Shown: positions 34,364 to 46,439, numbered from the stretch's first letter. The stretch: 64,000 nt of DNA from Zygnema cylindricum (GCA_037447655.1 JBBHKE010000946.1:1-64000), one strand, 5' to 3'. The notes: generated by a model from the letters alone, not told the origin. Program-made: numbers and translations.

Positions 34364-36945
34364 ATGTCCATTCTACTCCCTCTCTTCACGGCCTTGACCA
34401 ACTATCCCTCCTGGCCATGGCTCCTCCTCCTCCCTCTCCTCCTCTTCCTCCGGTCTCTTTTTCCCCGACGTTCTCGTCTCCCTCTACCCCCTGGACCCCG
34501 TCCCTGGCCAATTCTCGGGAACCTTCCGCAGCTCGCTTCTGATTCGCTGACGCACCAAGTACTTGCCAGGATGGCAAATCTGTACGGACCAATCATGAGT
34601 CTCCGTTTGGGTTCCATTTTTTCTGTCGTCGTTTCTGACCCAGATACCGCCAAAGAAGTACTGAAGGAATTTGACGCCGTCACCAGTTCGAGGCTGCTAC
34701 CGGAGTCATTAAGGATTCTGTCACATGGAGGTCAGTTTCTTTTTATTATAATTATTACTATAATTATTATTTGTTTGTTTCGTTTGTTTTTTTTTTGTTT
34801 TTTTGTATGTCTTTTTGTTTGTTTAATTTACTTTTTTGTTCCTTTTTTTGCTTTTTGTGTTTATTGTTTTATTTCTTGTTTGTTTTGCTTTCGTTTAGCC
34901 GTTTCGTGTGTCTTCGGCATCTCTTTATTATTTATTGGCGTTTTTCTTTCTTTTCTTTGGTATTAGTAAATTGTCTCTTCTTTTGCAGTTTTTTGAGTTT
35001 TGGTTCTATCTTCTCTTAAGTTTTTTTTTGCTTTTGGTTGTGTTTTTTTCTTTTTTAATCTTTTGTTTGTTTATCTTATTTATATTTATACTTTTTCTTG
35101 TTTTTATTTATAATATTTTTTTTGGTGAGGAAATTAAATGTGGATTATGACTTCAGTGTCTGGAGTCGAATCCCTATTAAAAAAAAATCCCAAAGAAAAA
35201 AAAAACACACTATACATATATATATAGTGTGTGTGTGTGTGTGTGTTTTTTTTTTTTTACTACCAAGGATAATTTCCACATGGCATTGATGTGAAATTGT
35301 CCGGATTTTTCTTTTCTCAAAGGATTATGTCCATTCAATTATCCGTATTCTTCTCCATTTTTTTCCCTTTCTATTCCTTTTTTCACAGTATTTTTTTTTG
35401 TTTTTTTTTTGTGTTTTCTCGTATTTTTCCGTACATTTAGTATCTTAGGACATTTTCTAATCCTAAAGTAGCGAGAACCGGAAGAAAAAGAGGCTACCAA
35501 AAGAAAAAATAAAGTAATCAAACGAATGAAATGAAAAAGTAGAAAACCTGAAAAAGTAGAAATACCCTTTTGACATTGACATTTCATTCATACCACAGAA
35601 CTTAGCAGTCTCCAGTTATTTATTTCCAGGTGAACATTTCAATCTCAATTCTGGTTTATATTTTTCGTTTTTTAACATTGTCCTCTCTCTCGAATTTCAG
35701 GAAAAAATGTCGTTTTTGCACCCACTGGTCCACATTTAAAAATGGTTCGACGAGTATGTGCGATGAATCTTTTCAATAAAAAACAATATGAAATCTTCAA
35801 ACCCATGAGATTATTCGAAGTTCAGAAAATGTGTGAAGCCATAAAAGAAACCGTAGAATCTACAGGAGGACTTGTGGGACTTAGAAATATTATTTGTCAA
35901 ACTTCTTTAAATCACCAAATGAGAATTTGTATTGGAAAGCGATTCGAGTTAAGTGTTCCTGGACGACAAAATGTGGAAAGTGATAAATTTTTTCAGTGGA
36001 TGGAAGAAACGTTTGCAAAACTTGGAGGAGTAAGTATTTCTGATGTTGTCCCGATTTTACGCCTGTTTGATCCGGATGGACTTCTCGCGACTTCTCGAAG
36101 ATTAAGCCGAGAATTTGACAGTTTTTTTTCCATTTCGATAAAAGAACATGAAAAAAAATTGGAGGATGCAAAAATGAATAATGGAGGGGAACTTTCGACG
36201 CCGAAAGATCTTTGCGATGCTCTTTTGTTGGCTCGAGAAACAGAACCTCTTGATTTCGAGGCGATTTTATTAATTATTCAAGATATGGTTATTGGAGGAT
36301 CGGATACTTCTGGAGTTTCTGTAGAATGGGCGATGTTGGAATTAATTTCAAAACCTGAAAAGTTGGCAAGATTACAAAACGAAGTTGATACCGTTTTTAA
36401 TGCTCAAAATTCCGAACACACCGGTAATGCGCATCATTCGTCGAATGCTTTTCCAGATATCGAAACTCGACTTCTCGAACTTCCTTATCTTAAATCGGTT
36501 GTGAAAGAAACCCTTCGTATGCATCCGGCGGTTCCAATGCTCATTCCACATGCGACAACGGAGCCGGTCAAGCTTGGTAAAGGAAAGTACGAAGTGCCAG
36601 CTGGCACAATGGTCCAAATTAACGTTTGGGCAATTTCACGTGACGAACGGTTTTGGGGCGATCCTCTCGAATTTAAGCCGGAAAGATTTTTGGAAAGTAA
36701 TGGAGATTTGAAAAATAATCTCGAATTTCGGGGAAACAATTTTAGTTTTTTGGCCATTTGGATCAGGAAGAAGGATGTGTCCCGGATTAAATATTGGGTC
36801 TGCGATGGTTTCCCTTATGATCGCATTCTTGGTTCATAAATTTGATTGGTCTCCGGGAGTCGAAAAAATTGACAAAACGGAAAAGATGGGGCTTACAATT
36901 TCACCGCTAAAACCTTTGGAAGTCGTTGCTGTACCGCGAAATTGA
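34364..36945 (+). pseudogene. Cytochrome P450, frameshifted before the heme loop
   Basis: Exons 34364..34730 and 35701..36945 match the gene at 27452 throughout, with the same phase-1 splice sites (GAG|GTCAG, TTCAG|GA). Anchor, 'PPGPRPWP', I-helix 'IGGSDTSGVSVEW', 'KETLRMHP' and 'PERF' are intact. At 36752-36753 there is GG where the twin has one G. This shifts the frame inside 'NNFSFLPFG', so the heme loop is lost and translation stops at 36839. The downstream sequence (heme Cys loop to the stop at 36945) is undamaged in the other frame, so the lesion is recent or a sequencing error. As written, the product lacks the heme ligand and would be non-functional. Confidence 0.88.
35122..35247 (+). 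repeat. tRNA-like fragment and (TG)n run in the intron
   Basis: GGTGAGGAAATTAAATGTGG...GGAGTCGAATCCC is the counterpart of 28209-28262. It is followed by A-rich sequence and a TATATATA(GT)n microsatellite at about 35215-35247, absent from the other intron. Confidence 0.5.
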
Positions 36946-37640
36946 AAAAAAATAGGAAATTCTGGAGTATTTATTTCATATACCAACAACTCTTTTCTCT
37001 TCCGTCGAAGTTTTTAAGTTTTTGTTTTGAAGTTTTCTTCATTTTTAGTGTCGCTGTTAAAATACTTGGAACCCATGGATGTACTGAGAAATGGAAGAAA
37101 CGTTTTGGGAGTATCTTATAGAAACTTGGGAATTTTCTGACTACGTTCTAGGGTGAAAGAGGAACATGGTTCTTCTTAAATGTGGTCTTTTTTTTGTAAG
37201 CTGCTTTTTTTTTTTTAGTCGATTGTTTCTTTGAATTCTTACTGTGTAGGATACAGAGAAAATTAGAGAGAGAGAGAGGGGAAGAGGGAGGTGTAAGGTT
37301 CTGAACATGGAAGATAGGAGGGAGAGGTAGAAAGTTGGCGAGAAAGGAGTGGAAAAAAAAGGAATTGTACGCACAGTAAAAATTAACTTGGAATTACACA
37401 GGTCTTTATGTATGTTGACTGGATTTTCCAATTAATTTTAAAGTAATGTCGTCCACTTTTACATCTTGAAGGGAACCAATCATATTTTGGAGGATAATAG
37501 TTTTGGATAATTTTGATCGTGTGTTAGTGAGATGACGTTTTTAGCTTATGTGATTTTTTCTCGAGAGAAAGCACATTCTTTGTTTCTTAAGTTTTTCGGT
37601 TAATAAAATTTTACAATGTTTTAAAATCAAAGTAATCATG
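36946..37640. repeat. 3' flank of the tandem copy
   Basis: Collinear with 30027-30680 (TACTGAGAAATGG, GAACCAATCATATTTTGGAG, CAATGTTTTAAAATCA). It contains a GA-rich patch near 37262-37350, also matched in the first copy. Confidence 0.72.
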
Positions 37641-37654
37641 ATATCAAATCCTAC

Positions 37655-38300
37655 TCCCTTTCATTCCTCTCTGCCTCTTCGTCCACCTCTCCCCCTCCCC
37701 TCCTCCCCTTCTTCCCTCCTCCCTTCCCCTCTTCCCCTCCTCCCCTCTTCCCCTCTTCCCCTCCACCCCTCCCCCTTTCCCCTCCTCCCCTCTTCCCCTC
37801 GTCCCCTTTTCCACTCTCCCCCTTCCCCTCTTCCCCTCTTCCCCTTTTCCACATTCCCCTCATTCCATTCCATTCCATTCTTCTTCCCTTCATTTCACTT
37901 CCTCACATTCCAGATCTCATCTATCCCCTCTGTCTCATTCCCAGTCTCCTCGTCCCCATCCTCCCGTCATCATTTCCCCATGTCATCCGGATTCACTCTC
38001 CCACGTCCTCGTTTTCCATCTCCCGTAGTTCCCTGCTCTCATCCTCTTCTCCTCCTCTCCTCCATCTTTTTCTCTTTCCATATTCCCTTCTTCCACTCTT
38101 CCCCTCTGCCCCTCTTCCCCTCTTTCCCTCTTCCCCTCTCCCCCTTTTCTCCTCTTCCCCGTTTCTCTTATTCCCCTCTTCCCCTCTCTCTTCCCCTCTG
38201 CCTCTCCTCCCCTCTTCCCCACTTTACCTCTGCCCCTCTTCCCCTCTCCCCCTCTTCTTATTTTTCCCTCTTGTCAACTTTCCCTCATCCCCTCTTCCGC
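37655..38300 (+). repeat. Pyrimidine minisatellite (CCCCTCTTC)n
   Basis: About 640 bp composed largely of CCCCTCTTCC, CCCCTCC and CATTCCATTC units with irregular interruptions. Long frames on both strands through it encode only Ser/Pro/Leu or Gly/Arg/Glu runs and are artefacts. Confidence 0.92.
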
Positions 38301-38857
38301 TGTACCCTTATTTTTTGGGAATTGTGCTGACATTCTGACATGTGTCGTGACAAAATATGTTGTTTTTCGGAAAAAAAAAAAAGTATATATATACATATGT
38401 TGTTTTTAGGGAAAGTTAAACCGTATCTCATTTTCAAATCTACCGGAGAGTGACCTTTAGGAAAACAGGTCGCATTCTTCCAAAAAGTTCGCACGAAAAA
38501 TCACCCTTTTTGACGTGAGCGAATCTAAATTTGCTCGGATAACCGTTCAACCATTTTTAGAGCTACAAAATTTTGGACAGTCAGAAGTACAGTACTTTTT
38601 GTTTTCACAGTTTTTCGATTTTCAATCGTGACACCGATACCTTTCGATTGATTTCAACTTTTCTCAATCACCGGCAGAGATCGCAATCGGGCACCCCGAA
38701 TCCGTACCCGGCCGGCCGCGACAGATCCGGAACGGATTCGGGTGCCAAATTTCGAGGGCCGGCCGGATTCGGCCGGGTGATAAAGAAAAAAAAGAAACAA
38801 ATTAGGGTACGGCCGGGTAACCAAAAAAACGAGAAAAAATTAAGGTTTCGTTAGGTA
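38301..38857. other. Intergenic, no recognised gene
   Basis: Between the minisatellite and a hAT-like element. A GC-rich patch with CGGCCGG motifs lies at 38700-38780. No coding region is supported. Confidence 0.4.
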
Positions 38858-38865
38858 CGTACTAC

Positions 38866-39545
38866 TAATGTTGGGTATTGGGTAAAATCATATCGTGATA
38901 ATTTCGATATTCGATATATCGATTGTCGATGGGCAGAGGCCTCGATATATCGTAACGGGACCAACAAAAATCATCGCGATATAATTCGCGATATATAGTA
39001 CTTTTTAAATTTAAAAATTAAAACTTTATATAATATAGTATTTTATCGAAAAACGAAAAATTGTATGAAGCGTCGCGTTTGACGTGAATTTTGTTACGTT
39101 ACTTCAAGGTAGACGGCGCAACATGTAACCGTAGAAAAATTAGTACTTTATATAATAATTAGTACTTTATATAACTAGTACGTATTAACGTACAAAACGT
39201 CAAATTTTCAAACAAATAACTCACGCTAATTTAGTGAAATGATGATCTAACAATATTTTTTTTTAAGACTATTCGTTATAGTAGTAGCACTAGTACTAGC
39301 AGCTGCAGCAATACCACTAGTACTACTAGCATTAGCAATATTACAGTACAGTAGTACTACCAGCAGCAGCAGTAGCACTAATACTACCAGCAGCTACTAC
39401 CAGCAGCAGTACCACTATTATTACTACTTTACTAGCATCCTTTATTCTTTATCTTAATATTTGTTTACAAAAAAAAAAACATAAGAAGAAAAAGAAGAAA
39501 TAAAAGAACAAAAAAGAGGAAGAAAACAAATTGTTCTATTAAAAA

Positions 39546-39587
<42 letters not shown>

Positions 39588-39990
39588 TAATTAAAAAGTA
39601 GTACTAGCAGCTGCAGCATTACCACTTGTATTGCTATGGTTAGCAATAGTATGATAGTACTAGCAGCAGCAACAGTAACACTTGTCTCTTATTTCATAAA
39701 TCACATTTTTGAAGCATAATGTGAGAGAAAACTACACAAAATAACTTTAAAAACCATAAAATGTAATCTGAAACGTGTACGAGGACAGAAACACCTACGA
39801 ATAGTTATAAAAACCAAGAGAACAAGCTTCGATATATCGCGATATAATATATCGGCACATCGGCCCGATATATCGGCAAAATATCGCGATATTTACCTTC
39901 TCGATATATCGAAGCGATATATCGATTATCGTGTACCTAAAATTCGGTACATATCGAATATCAGCAAGTGGTCCTCGATACCCAACACTA
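38866..39990. mobile_element. hAT-like element with 8-bp duplication CGTACTAC
   Basis: 1125 bp from TAATGTTGGGTATTGGG to CTCGATACCCAACACTA, flanked by CGTACTAC at 38858-38865 and 39991-39998. Subterminal regions are full of CGATATATCG motifs, as in the copy at 21082. The interior holds trinucleotide repeats but no transposase, so it is non-autonomous. Confidence 0.88.
39288..39582 (+). repeat. AGC/ACT-type repeats and (AAT)n inside the hAT-like element
   Basis: Degenerate AGTACTAGCAGCAGC-type repeats at about 39285-39435, and a clean (AAT)n run at about 39547-39582. A second AGCAGCTGCAGC patch lies at 39605-39685. Confidence 0.85.
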
Positions 39991-39998
39991 CGTACTAC

Positions 39999-40300
39999 TA
40001 CACCTTGAATCGTTATTAGCGTTAAGAAATTATTAGTGTAAGTAAATAATTAGCGTTATTAACTCTAATTTGGATTCTTCACGATTTTGAAAAAAACATT
40101 TTACCCTAATTTATCCAAAACTCTAATTTGGGTATATTTCACGTATAACGTATTTGCTATCACGATCTTTACACTAAAATAGGTATGAGTACAAAATTTG
40201 ACAAATCGTTCACCCTCGCATCCTTTTACTCTAATTGATTCATAGCTCTAATTTGAGTTTTACCGCGTATAATTAATACGAAATCAGTATCTTTACACTA
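39999..40300. mobile_element. MITE left end beside the hAT-like element
   Basis: Begins TACACCTTGAATCGTTATTA and contains ACTCTAATTTGG motifs like the other MITEs, but no right end is recognisable. Two short direct blocks (ATCTTTACACTAAAATAGGT at 40168 and 40290) close the segment. Confidence 0.55.
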
Positions 40301-41590
40301 AAATAGGTACGATCTTTTTTCCCTCCTCTTCCACCCTCGATTTCCTCCCTTCTCCTTGCATGCTCTACTTTCAAATTTTCCCCTTTTCCTTCCACTTTCA
40401 ATGCTAGTTTTCTCCCCTTTGTCTTTCTCTATTTGTGACACGCATAACACCTTGGAATTCCCCAAATATGGGTATGTTGTCCCTTGCAATATTTTAATGC
40501 GTTTATCGAAGCCGTTGTAGAGGGGGTACGAAGAGCTCCATGTCCTTTAAATTCATTTGGTTTCAATTCATTTTCTTTCCCGATTTATTGAAGTCGACGA
40601 CCGTGGGCTCCTTGGCCCACGTGAGAGGGATTTCCTTTCCATTGCATGTAACCATCTTTCCATTGGTAGTACTTCAAGTTTACGGCTTGGATTGTCTCAC
40701 TAGCAATTCATATCCAACCACTCGTCGAAATTTGTCGAGTGTAGGAAAAATGTATAACATGTTAAGAAAAATGGTAAAAAAAATGCATAAAGAGAGTTCG
40801 TTATGTTCGTAATCGGCAACGACAATTGCGATTTGTTCATTAGGACATAGGCAGTTAAAAGAGATCGATTAAGATGAATGAGTTCCATGGGATCCTTATC
40901 AGCCTGTTGGGTAGATTTTTTGGTGCGAACATTCTGTATAAAGAAAAAACATAATTAGAACGATTGTAGATGTATAAGGTTGGTGACATTTGTGACAACC
41001 ACCACGTCTAAAATTTTCGCCATGGTTTCTCGTTTTTGTTCTTTCGTTTTTTCTCACCCTACCTGCCATCAAAGTACGCCTAAAGATAATCATAAGTATT
41101 ATTTTTTGTTTCATTCTAATAATTTTGAGATAGAAGCGTAAGAGGCGCCTTCACAGACTTCGCCTTTGAGAAATGTCATCCGTTGCTCGAGACCCTTCCA
41201 CGTCCCCTGCACATAAGAAAGTCCGTACAAAAGTCTGTACAGGTTGTAAATGGACAATGTTTTGTTTTTGGTACTCCGCGTACTGCATAAATGTTTAAAA
41301 AAACGTGTGACGCGTGCGACAATGTTTTACTACTCGTTCGTAACTTGATTCTTCAACTAATATCACCCACACGAAACGCACGAAACACACAAAATGCATG
41401 AAACGAGGTGATTTCACGTGATTTCAAATGAAGTTTAAATATGAGTTAGAATGACGTGACATATTGGGTCGAAAATATAAAGACGACAAGATGTAGTACT
41501 TTCAATTTTTTTAGACGACGCGAATTGTATTATAGTTTTACCGATTGAGGAAAACGATACAAAAAAACCCTCACTTTAACACATGGGAAC
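40301..41590. other. Intergenic, no recognised gene
   Basis: No supported coding region, RNA gene or shared repeat on either strand. Confidence 0.35.
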
Positions 41591-41654
41591 ATACACTAAG
41601 GCTGGATTTCCATTAGGCGTTTCAATAATTGTAAGGATACGTTACTGAAGGGCA

Positions 41655-41905
41655 CGATGCATAGTTCAAAAGTAAGCGTTTTTATGGTAGGCCTTTGGTC
41701 GACGCCTTTATCGTAAATTGTGTTATGGGCTTTTCATGTGATCTTCTTAGATTGCTACTTTGATCAGCGACCGTTCGATTGTCCAAATCTGACGGTGTAA
41801 ATAAAATTTTTTGGTTCGAATGTTTTAATTGGTCCGAATAGGTCCGAATACAATATGGGTCTTAAGGTCATATTGTATGTTTTAAAATTTGCATACAATA
41901 GGCAT
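41655..41905 (+). repeat. Dispersed repeat, second copy at 43.4-43.9 kb
   Basis: CATAGTTCAAAAGTAA, GTGTTATGGGCTTTTCATGT, ACTTTGATCAG and CAATATGGGTCTTAAGG recur at 43425-43860 in the same order. The two copies flank the Tourist-like element at 42168 and the repeat at 42960. Confidence 0.8.
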
Positions 41906-42167
41906 ATTGTATGGGCCTACTTTCACCTACTTATGAACTATGGCACGAAGGGCATTAGGTCGCGACAGTAAACTACTTTTTATTTGCGTGGTTGATTGTG
42001 GTTGGTAACACGTAGGTTAATATTACATGCTTAAAATTCTGAAAGAATCTTCGAATGCAAAGTTTGAACGCAATATCTGGTGGTAGGTAATATTTGTACC
42101 AGCGGAGGTAATATCTATACCGGTGGAGATAATTACGAGGTAATATCTGTACCGGCGGAGATATTAA

Positions 42168-42946
42168 GGGTATGTCCCCATGTGCATAAGTAAGGGTTTT
42201 TTTTATGTCGTTTTCTGGTAAAACTTAGCGCCGTACTGCCTAAGTTGCAACCGCACGAAGGAATCGCAAATTTGTAGAGTACAATTTGCGTCATCCTCGA
42301 ATTTAAGATGCATGAAAATTTGTCGTCTTGTGTTTTTCGACCCACTTCCACGACAAAAAACGTCATCTTCAACCTTACGTTTAAAACACATGCGCGATGT
42401 GTTTTAAAACTAGGTATTTTCCATAAACAAATAGGAACATATATTCGCACGTGTCTTAATTTTTGAAATTTTTCATACGATTTCCAAGGACAAAGAAAAG
42501 TACAAAATTCGCTATGTTTTGTCCGTTTGCGTTCTAATACGACGAAAAAAAGTACACAATTTGTTTGGTTTTGTCCGTTTTCGTCCAGTACGGATTTTTT
42601 TTTGCAGGGGTCTTCAAATTCCGATGCCATTTCACGTCGACCGGATAGGAGACGCAAAGGCAAAGCGCCTCATCTTCAACCGTGAAATGGCACAGGCTGG
42701 AAGGCGGTACGTCTACAATGTCACGGTAAATCATGCGACGTCACAAGCAGTTCCAAAAAATAACGTGCGACCACAGATTGTAGACGTTGATAACCGTCAC
42801 AGGTATTGTCGACGTATACAATCGTCACAAGCGTAAGTTACGATTTCGTCCTTACAAACATAGGGACACTTGAAAACCGGGTCCGGCGGATCCGCGCTAA
42901 AATACAAAATAAGTTCGCTAAGTTACAAGTACATGGGGACATACCC
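42168..42946. mobile_element. Tourist/Harbinger-like element, uninterrupted
   Basis: 779 bp, TIRs GGGTATGTCCCCATGTG and CATGGGGACATACCC, flanked by TAA on both sides. It is homologous to the element at 44555-46137 and gives the empty-site sequence (GGTATTGTCGACG) for the insertion found there at 45164. Confidence 0.85.
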
Positions 42947-42959
42947 TAAGTTACTTGTA

Positions 42960-43390
42960 CTATCCAAAATTTAAAAACGCAACTCCAAAAAGGCGACGGC
43001 AAAGTTTGATGGTGGGAATGTGACGGGATAATTTCGGCGTATTCGCAGCCACCCTGAGGAATGGCACATGGCCCATGCGACGTGTACGCACATAAGCGCG
43101 CGCTCATCGTGGACTTTTTTTTACTTTTCCACGCGGCCCATTTTTACACGTCAGCCTGTGCAAAGTATCCTCACTGTGCAAGGTCGCCACAAACTGTAGG
43201 ATTGGAGACGTGGCGTCTCGGCTAAAAAAGTGTAATGTATCCGACGGTCATATATTACGCATACAACCTTGGAGATTCTTTCCGTAAAGATGTTTTCCGT
43301 GGGAAAAAAAGAATGGTACGAACTTGTACAAAACGGTACGGTCCTCAGTAAACAGCCACACGTTTTCGCTAATGGAAGTCCACCCTAAAT
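42960..43390. repeat. Second copy of the 9.95-10.35 kb repeat
   Basis: Shares GTGACGGGATAATTTCGGCG, ACGTGGCGTCTCGG, AAAGATGTTTT and TTTTCGCTAATGGAAGTCC with the copy near the minus-strand P450. It ends ...CCACCC directly before TAA, as expected for the right end of a Tourist-like element. No matching left end was found. Confidence 0.6.
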
Positions 43391-43424
43391 TTATAATCAC
43401 GTTCAATGCATCCGCAAACTACAC

Positions 43425-43860
43425 CATAGTTCAAAAGTAACCGTTTCTATTGTAGGTCTTTTGTCGGCGCCTTCATCGTAAGTTGTGTTATGGGCTTTTC
43501 ATGTGATCGTCTTAAGTCACTACTTTGATCGGCAACCGTCCGATCGTCCAAATCTGACGATAATCTTATCGTAAGTTGTGTTATAGGCTTTTCATGTGAT
43601 CTTCTTAGATCGCTACTTTGATCAGAGACCGTCCGATCGTACAAATCTGACGGTTTAAATAAAAATTCGCTCAAAACTCACAGAAAAAGATTTTTTTTGT
43701 CCGTTTTTTTTTCAAATTTAGACATGACGTTTAATTCTCTATCGATCCATGTGCAACTCAACCCTGTTACTATTTTATTTCATTTTGCGGCCAATACAAT
43801 ATGGGTCTTAAGGGTATATTTGTATTTTTTGCGTACAATAGGTATATTGTATGGGTGCAC
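43425..43860 (+). repeat. Dispersed repeat with an internal tandem duplication
   Basis: A copy of 41655-41905 in which a unit of about 90 bp (ATCGTAAGTTGTGTTAT..GGC to CCAAATCTGACG) is duplicated at about 43468-43650. Each unit carries GACCGTCCGATCGT-like sequence. Confidence 0.8.
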
Positions 43861-44551
43861 TTTCACCTACTTTTGAACGATGCTCCAAACTTCTGTTGAT
43901 AAAATACAATAGAAAACATGTACGGCATTTTTTCTGCTCAACAGGTTTTTGACGGCATTTGACGTCTTTAAAAGCGTCGGGAAGCGATGAAGTTCTCCGT
44001 CGTGTTCGTGACGTGACTACATACGTGCAGGACAGTTCTCGATGTACCGAACTGCCTTTAAATCCACGTGTCGCTAAAGGAATATATGTAGTGGCTGCGG
44101 CCGTCATTTCTCAGGTTTTTTACTTTTTTTCCAATTCGAGAATCTACAATCTGAACATGACTCCCAATGTTGAACTGAAGGCATCGCAGTCTGACACGTG
44201 TTAGTACGAAACTGGTCCCCTGCTACGCTGCAAAATGGTGGCCGACAGTAATTATCGCAACCAACGGGATTTTTGGTTTTTTTGGAACTGAATGATACAG
44301 ATCTTACTATTAATCATTATTTTATATCACAACAGTTTACTGTAAAATAGTGCAGATACGTGCGTAACGGAATATCGCCGTAAATATGTCAGCATATCAC
44401 AAAATTCTGGCCGACAACAGAAGGTACAAACTTGCAGATTCGGATACTTGTCAAAGCTGGCAAGTAAGATAATACAACAGTAATCGGTTCGTGGCTCTAC
44501 GCCATTTGAGGACTGCAAGGTTGATTTTTAGGTCCTGTAATCCAGTTTGTG
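43861..44551. other. Intergenic, no recognised gene
   Basis: No supported feature. Short frames here show no recognisable protein. Confidence 0.35.
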
Positions 44552-45163
44552 TAAGGGTGCGTCTCTGTGTGCCAAAGTAAGGGTTTTTTTCTGTCGTTTT
44601 CGTGTAAAACTTAGAGCCGTACTGCGTAAGTTTCAACCGTACAAAAAAATAGAAAAAAAGAGAAGTACATTTTGCGTCATCATCGAATTTAAGATGTACT
44701 ACATGTTGTCGTCTTGTGTTCTTCGACCCATTGCCACGCCAAAAAACGTCATCATCAAACTTGTCTTAAAAATTCAGGGCCGATGTGTTTTAAAACAAAG
44801 TATTTTTTAGAAACAAATAGGAACAAGTATTCGCACGTGTTAAGTTTTTTACAAAAATTTCAAACGAATTCAAGCGACGGTGAAAGGTACACTATTCGTT
44901 ATGTTTTGTCCGTTTGCGTCCATCAAAGTACACAATTTGTCGTGTTTTGCGCGTTTCGTTCGATACAGACTTTTCCATTCCAGGGTCTGAAAATTCCGAT
45001 GCCATATGACGAAAACGTGAGAATTACATGAGGGCTCCCAAGCAAGTCGCACACGCCGCCTCTCTCACACATCCTCGCATTCTCACGACGTTTTAAGGGC
45101 AAAATTTTACAATTTGGTGCGTCATCACAGATTGTAAACTATCGACAACCATCACGGGCATTG

Positions 45164-45996
45164 TGTCATGCCGCATCGTGTCGGTTGCCCGCGCGCACGA
45201 TATTATGCCCGCACGCGCGATATTTGGCGTGCGCGCACGATATAATGCACGCACGCGCAGTAATTTGCATGCACGCGCGGTATTTCTCACGCGCGCGCAG
45301 TATTTCTCACGCACGCGCGGTATTTTGCACGCACGCGCGGTATTTTGCACGCACGCACGGTATTTCGCACGCACGCGCGGTTTTGTGCATGCACGCGCGA
45401 TTTGATGCACGCACGTTTGATTTTTGCGTTCGCACGTGCGAGTTTTCGTCAGTTTATTTGTTTATGATGTGAACGCGATTTGCGTTCACATACAATTACA
45501 TACATATTAATTATGTGCGCACGTTTTATATGTTTCATTTTGTGCGCAGGTATGCGATTTTTGAATTATGGACGCGAAATATCGTTTGAGCGACGCATCG
45601 CGATTTCCGGAAATGTTTCGTGCTAGACCTTTTATTTCGTGCGGTATGCTTTGATTCGTGCGTATGCACGCGATTTCGAAATATGTACGCGGAGTATCGT
45701 TTGGAGGCGCATCGCGACTTTTCGGGCGACGCTTCGATACACTAACTATTTATTTAAGTCGCGAACCCATGTAGGTTCGCGCGCACATGTAGTTAGGGAG
45801 GGTTAAATTATTGGGTTCACTTCACTCTAGGGGAGTATTCTTCCCCTTCTTTCTTGGGTCATTTTCACCTTTGTTCATTCTCATGGTGTTTATATTTTTT
45901 TGACTTTTTATATTTATTTCTGTTGTTGTAAATGTTTGTGAGCATGACTTTGTTGGTTGTGATGCATGTTTGCTTGCTTGCCTCTCATTCACGACA
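45164..45996 (+). mobile_element. 833-bp internally deleted derivative of the gag-pro element
   Basis: Begins TGTCATGCCGCATCG, ends CATTCACGACA, flanked by ATTG on both sides. The homologue at 42168 has a single ATTG at the same place, so the ends are exact. The first 640 bp equal the start of the element at 47798 and the last 190 bp equal its end at 53649. The roughly 5 kb in between, including the gene, are absent. It could be called a solo LTR, but the large element does not have this unit at both ends. Confidence 0.83.
45186..45415 (+). repeat. 20-bp-period CG-rich tandem repeat
   Basis: Eleven or so units of the type ACGCGCGGTATTTTGCACGC, some with small changes, lie near the 5' end of the derivative element. 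The same array is at 47820-48050. Each unit alternates a (CG/CA) purine-pyrimidine stretch with a TATTTT stretch. Confidence 0.9.
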
Positions 45997-46439
45997 ATTG
46001 TCGACGCATACAATCGTCACGCCCTTAAGAGACAACTTCGTTTAGTACACATAGGGACACCCGAAATCCGGGTCCGCCGAATCTGCGCTAAAAAACAAAG
46101 AATATTCTCTTAGTTTGAAGTATATAGAGACGCACCCTAACCTGGTTTTTCGTTTCCTTATGGCTATGACGTCGTAAATTTAATAATATGCTAAACTATT
46201 AGGGCGGTAATCCATTGCGAGCAGGCTGGAATCTATTCCGATGTCGTACATACAGATTTTTTACGAAAGCGTACAAAAAAATGCTCAACGTTTACTTCCT
46301 GACAGCCAAACAGATTCCACTCTGTTCGCTACTGTACGACATAGCGCCCATAATCAGCTTGATTTTATGAGGGAATTAATTTCGGGAATTGCTAATCGCA
46401 GAGACGATTTTTGCTGCGCGCAAGTAGTTGTCAGAAATT

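Larger units (their letters stand above)
44555..46137. mobile_element. Tourist/Harbinger-like element carrying a nested insertion
   Basis: TIRs GGGTGCGTCTCTGTGTG and TATATAGAGACGCACCC with TAA on both sides. It is collinear with the element at 42168 at both ends (AAAACTTAG.GCCGTACTGC; ACACATAGGGACACCCGAAA). Removing the insert at 45164-45996 and one ATTG leaves about 746 bp. Confidence 0.83.

Noticed and set aside
37651-38330. Long open frames on both strands (up to 230 codons)
   Set aside because: They run through a CCCCTCTTCC minisatellite; codon content is only Ser/Pro/Leu/Phe or Gly/Arg/Glu. CT- and GA-rich DNA lacks stop codons by composition.
42133-42663. 176-codon minus-strand frame
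   Set aside because: It lies within a Tourist-like element and is not kept open in the homologous copy at 44.5 kb.
45161-45460. Possible CRISPR-like array
   Set aside because: Repeats are directly tandem at 20 bp with no unique spacers, in a plant genome, inside a mobile element.
45093-45472. Open frames with HAR/ARA repeats on both strands (also at 47727-48172)
   Set aside because: The 20-bp tandem repeat is open in several frames and both strands; the apparent protein repeats follow from it.
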